Of a DNA stretch of 7,066 bases, positions 4,946-7,066 are shown in pieces. The notes under the pieces were generated by a model. The model was not told the origin of the DNA. It ran no database searches and saw only the letters and a program-made list of their open reading frames with translations. How positions within the stretch are numbered: the first letter of the stretch is position 1; every line of letters starts with the position of its first letter. The position numbers and the translations under genes are program-made. Source of the DNA: Pseudomonadota bacterium (GTDB lineage: Bacteria > Bdellovibrionota_B > Oligoflexia > Oligoflexales > Bin106); assembly GCA_026710525.1 (NCBI GenBank), contig JAPOQT010000305.1, forward strand, positions 1 through 7,066, in the 5' to 3' direction.

Positions 4946-6526
4946 ATGAACAGTTCTCATGACAAAAACCCTGGCCAAAACACCGCAGATCAGACATTTT
5001 TCTCCCATCTTCCTGACATCTGGCATGTACTGAGTCCGGATCATCTCACATTTCAAGATCAAGGCACAGGCCCCTTGGTTGTTCCTTACACCTATAAAAA
5101 GAAGGAAAAATCTCTTGCTGTTTTAACATCTCACTCCCTGAATCCTCAGGTGTCTGAGCAACTAGAACAGTGTTTGACTGCTGGCAATGGCACGACTAAA
5201 ACCCATGAATTTTTTGCTGATGGACGTCAATACATACTCCATCCCTTACCGAATCAATATCAAGATTACTCTACTGATCGTCTGTCTCGGGAATGGGGAT
5301 TATCCTTAGTTAGTTATTTCTCTGATTTGCTTTATTACGCTGAATCTTTGAGTTTTGCATCATCATCATCACTATCATATCCCCATGTTTTAGATGGTAT
5401 GGTCCAGGGCTTGTACCAGTCTTCAGGTTTAAAGTCAAGGAAAAACGATAAAAAAGTGACCCTAAGTAGCCTGGCTTTTGATTTAGAGGGTCAGCAGGGT
5501 GATCATGTGGCGGACCAGATGAAGGACATGTTGTGCCTGGCAAAGGCTAAGGTGGTGACTCGTCATCTTGGTGACACCCCAAGTAATTATTTGACTCCTG
5601 AAGCTTTCGCTCAAGTGGCTGTCGCTTTAGGTGATGAGTTTAATTTTAAAGTGACTCTTTATGATGAAACTAAAATGAAAGATATGGGGATGAACGCCCT
5701 TCTTTCTGTGGCTCAAGGTTCACCAAACCGACCACAAATGATTCTCTGTGAAATTACTGGGCAAAATAATGATAAGCCTGTGGTGTTTGTTGGTAAAGGT
5801 GTGACCTTTGATAGTGGTGGTATTAGCCTTAAGCCCCCTGCTTCGATGCATGAAATGAAGTATGACATGCTCGGTGGTGGCACGGTGCTTGGTGCTATGT
5901 GTTATTTAGCGTCATCGAAAAAAACATTACCCCACTCGGTGGTAGCCCTGATTGGTTGTGTGGAAAATATGCCATCTCGTCATGCCACCAGACCTGGTGA
6001 TGTGGTGACTTCGATGGGCGGTAAGAGTATTGAAATTCTTAACACTGATGCGGAAGGCCGGTTGGTGATGGCTGATCTATTTGGCTACGCTCAAAAGCAT
6101 TATGACTTACATTTTATGGTCGATGTGGCCACTTTAACAGGTGCCTGCTTATATGCCCTTGGCAGTGTGGGGGCTGCGTTAATGAGTACAGATCAAAAAC
6201 TCGCTGATTATCTGTTGGAGTCAGCTAACACCGTCGGTGAGCCTCTCTGGCAATTACCCCTCTGGCGTGATTTGAGCAAATGTATGGCGAGCACGGTGGC
6301 TGATGTTCAGAATATTGCTGCTCCCAACGTGAAGGCAGGTACCATTACCGCTGGGATCTTTTTATCAGAGTTTATTGAAAAAGGAACCAAGTGGGCTCAT
6401 TTTGATATTGCTGGCACGGGTTGGCATTCTCAGGCATACGGCTATCCGAAAAAAGGTGCTTCTGGATATGGTGTTGAAATTCTCAGTTCTGCCGCTCAGC
6501 ATTCTAACAATTTAACGAGTAGCTAA
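4946..6526 (+). CDS. pepA: Leucyl aminopeptidase, M17 family
   Basis: This is a 526-residue cytoplasmic metallo-aminopeptidase, slightly longer than E. coli PepA (503). It removes N-terminal residues, Leu preferred in the family, from peptides during protein turnover. Residues 1-190 are the poorly conserved N-terminal domain and 200-515 the catalytic domain: DTPSNYLTPEAFA (210-222), VGKGVTFDSGGISLKP (282-297) with metal ligands Lys284 and Asp289 and catalytic Lys296, MKYDM (304-308) with Asp307, and NTDAEGRLVMAD (366-377) with Asp368, Glu370 and catalytic Arg372. The two-zinc set is complete and spaced as in E. coli PepA. The usual DMGGAA segment reads DMLGGG (307-312), a mild variation. Family members usually form hexamers, and some also bind DNA, which cannot be inferred here. 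The ATG is supported by GAAAGG (4932-4937) eight bases upstream. The N-terminal domain has a serine run from four TCA codons (5360-5371). E. coli's neighbours holC and valS are absent; a lipoate-ligase-type gene follows after 55 bases. Confidence 0.94.
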   Translation: MNSSHDKNPGQNTADQTFFSHLPDIWHVLSPDHLTFQDQGTGPLVVPYTYKKKEKSLAVLTSHSLNPQVSEQLEQCLTAGNGTTKTHEFFADGRQYILHPLPNQYQDYSTDRLSREWGLSLVSYFSDLLYYAESLSFASSSSLSYPHVLDGMVQGLYQSSGLKSRKNDKKVTLSSLAFDLEGQQGDHVADQMKDMLCLAKAKVVTRHLGDTPSNYLTPEAFAQVAVALGDEFNFKVTLYDETKMKDMGMNALLSVAQGSPNRPQMILCEITGQNNDKPVVFVGKGVTFDSGGISLKPPASMHEMKYDMLGGGTVLGAMCYLASSKKTLPHSVVALIGCVENMPSRHATRPGDVVTSMGGKSIEILNTDAEGRLVMADLFGYAQKHYDLHFMVDVATLTGACLYALGSVGAALMSTDQKLADYLLESANTVGEPLWQLPLWRDLSKCMASTVADVQNIAAPNVKAGTITAGIFLSEFIEKGTKWAHFDIAGTGWHSQAYGYPKKGASGYGVEILSSAAQHSNNLTSS

Positions 6527-6581
6527 CATCATCAGATCTTCTTTATGTTCGATGAAATACTTCAGTCTAAAAGTTTAGGTT

Positions 6582-7066
6582 ATGTGGATAGATGATATGA
6601 TCCTCAGCCAGGCTGAGAAAGCTGTGGCTCATCACATATTTATTCCTCAAAAACCGGTTGTGGTCATGGCGAGAAGCAATCCCGAAGCGGATTGTTTTCA
6701 AGACTTCTGTGTATCTCAGAATATTCCAATGCTCAGACGATTAGGCGGTGGTGGTGCTGTGGTATTATACCCAGGCTCTCTTGTTGTGAGTATTGGGATG
6801 TGGGTGGACCGATATTTTGATAATCCCCTGTTTTTTCGACTATTTAATAAAACGTTTATTGCTTTTTTTTCTCAACATCTTGGCATTGATGGTTTTTATC
6901 AGGACGGTATCTCAGATTTAGTTTACCAGGAAAAGAAGTGTTTAGGCTCATCTTTATTTCGTTCGAAGAACTATTTGCTCTATCAAGGGTCGGTACTCGT
7001 CACAAGTGACATTCCTTTGATTAACCAGTGCTTAGCCCATCCTTCAAGGGAACCAAATTACCGACA
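6582..7066 (+). CDS. Lipoate-protein ligase A family protein, 3' end beyond window
   Basis: An open frame from ATG 6582 runs off the right edge after 161 complete codons. It reads as a biotin/lipoate A/B ligase-fold protein: IDDMILSQAE (3-12, like the DN-x-x-L-x-x-A start of LplA proteins), LRRLGGGGAVVLYPGSLVVS (51-70, the RR-x-GGG lipoyl-adenylate-binding motif), SDLVYQEKKCLGSS (111-124, with Lys119 at the position of the catalytic Lys of KxxGSA), YQGSVLV (134-140, usually HHGTLLV) and HPSREPNYR (153-161), typical of non-enterobacterial members. The family attaches lipoyl or octanoyl groups to dehydrogenase E2 and GcvH proteins; which donor this one uses is not visible. It follows pepA by 55 bases with no terminator, so co-transcription is likely. 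ATG 6582 has AGG only two bases away; ATG 6597, with a GGA eight bases upstream, is an alternative that drops five residues. The frame is closed upstream by TAG at 6576-6578. Confidence 0.82.
   Translation, partial: MWIDDMILSQAEKAVAHHIFIPQKPVVVMARSNPEADCFQDFCVSQNIPMLRRLGGGGAVVLYPGSLVVSIGMWVDRYFDNPLFFRLFNKTFIAFFSQHLGIDGFYQDGISDLVYQEKKCLGSSLFRSKNYLLYQGSVLVTSDIPLINQCLAHPSREPNYR

Noticed and set aside
1199..5510. Shared 13-mer GGTGATCATGTGG in the metB-like gene (about 1199) and pepA (about 5498)
   Set aside because: Both copies encode Gly-Asp-His-Val within unrelated domains, and no flanking similarity extends the match; coincidence.
5310..5543. Open frame on the - strand inside pepA
   Set aside because: It is antisense to a conserved gene, of low-complexity composition, and has no family signature.

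Overview
The window is an ordinary bacterial chromosome segment, moderately AT-rich by eye, carrying mostly housekeeping genes plus the tail of a mobile-element-type gene at the left edge. Protein signatures (a CGFS monothiol glutaredoxin, a membrane-anchored glutaminyl-cyclase-type M28 enzyme, an M17 leucyl aminopeptidase and a lipoate-ligase-family protein) suit a Gram-negative bacterium, most plausibly a proteobacterium. The Rpn/PD-(D/E)XK-type tail with Gly-Lys-Ala-Glu repeats is a kind often seen in symbiont or intracellular-bacterium genomes. The glutaredoxin looks somewhat alphaproteobacterial, while the other proteins give mixed hints. I cannot place the genus from sequence alone.

Layout, left to right. 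Bases 1-180 are the 3' end of a Rpn-family nuclease/transposase-like gene ending in a tandem-repeat tail. Bases 181-447 are non-coding, with two inverted repeats, one a perfect 16-base palindrome 48 bases before the next gene. Then come grxD (448-783, +) and a cystathionine gamma-synthase/gamma-lyase-type enzyme (925-2100, +, with its own TATAAT promoter next to the end of grxD). This meets, tail to tail with a 17-base gap, a leftward pair: eno (4567-3296, -) followed by a glutaminyl-peptide cyclotransferase-like gene (3218-2118, -). Bases 4568-4945 are a divergent control region holding a good eno promoter, two candidate pepA promoter elements and two palindromes. To the right, pepA (4946-6526, +) is followed after 55 bases by a lipoate-protein-ligase-family gene that runs off the window (6582 onward).

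Functionally the genes cover Fe-S/redox handling (grxD), sulfur amino acid metabolism (metB-like), glycolysis (eno), N-terminal modification of exported proteins (QC-like), peptide turnover (pepA) and lipoyl attachment (lplA-like). I see no defence system, CRISPR array, rRNA, tRNA or complete insertion sequence. The most interesting signals are regulatory: a near-perfect 22-base palindrome in the eno leader, a perfect 10-bp-stem inverted repeat inside the end of the QC gene that may end metB transcription, and two palindromes in front of metabolic genes that share an ATCACC half-site. I did not find a convincing new multi-gene system.
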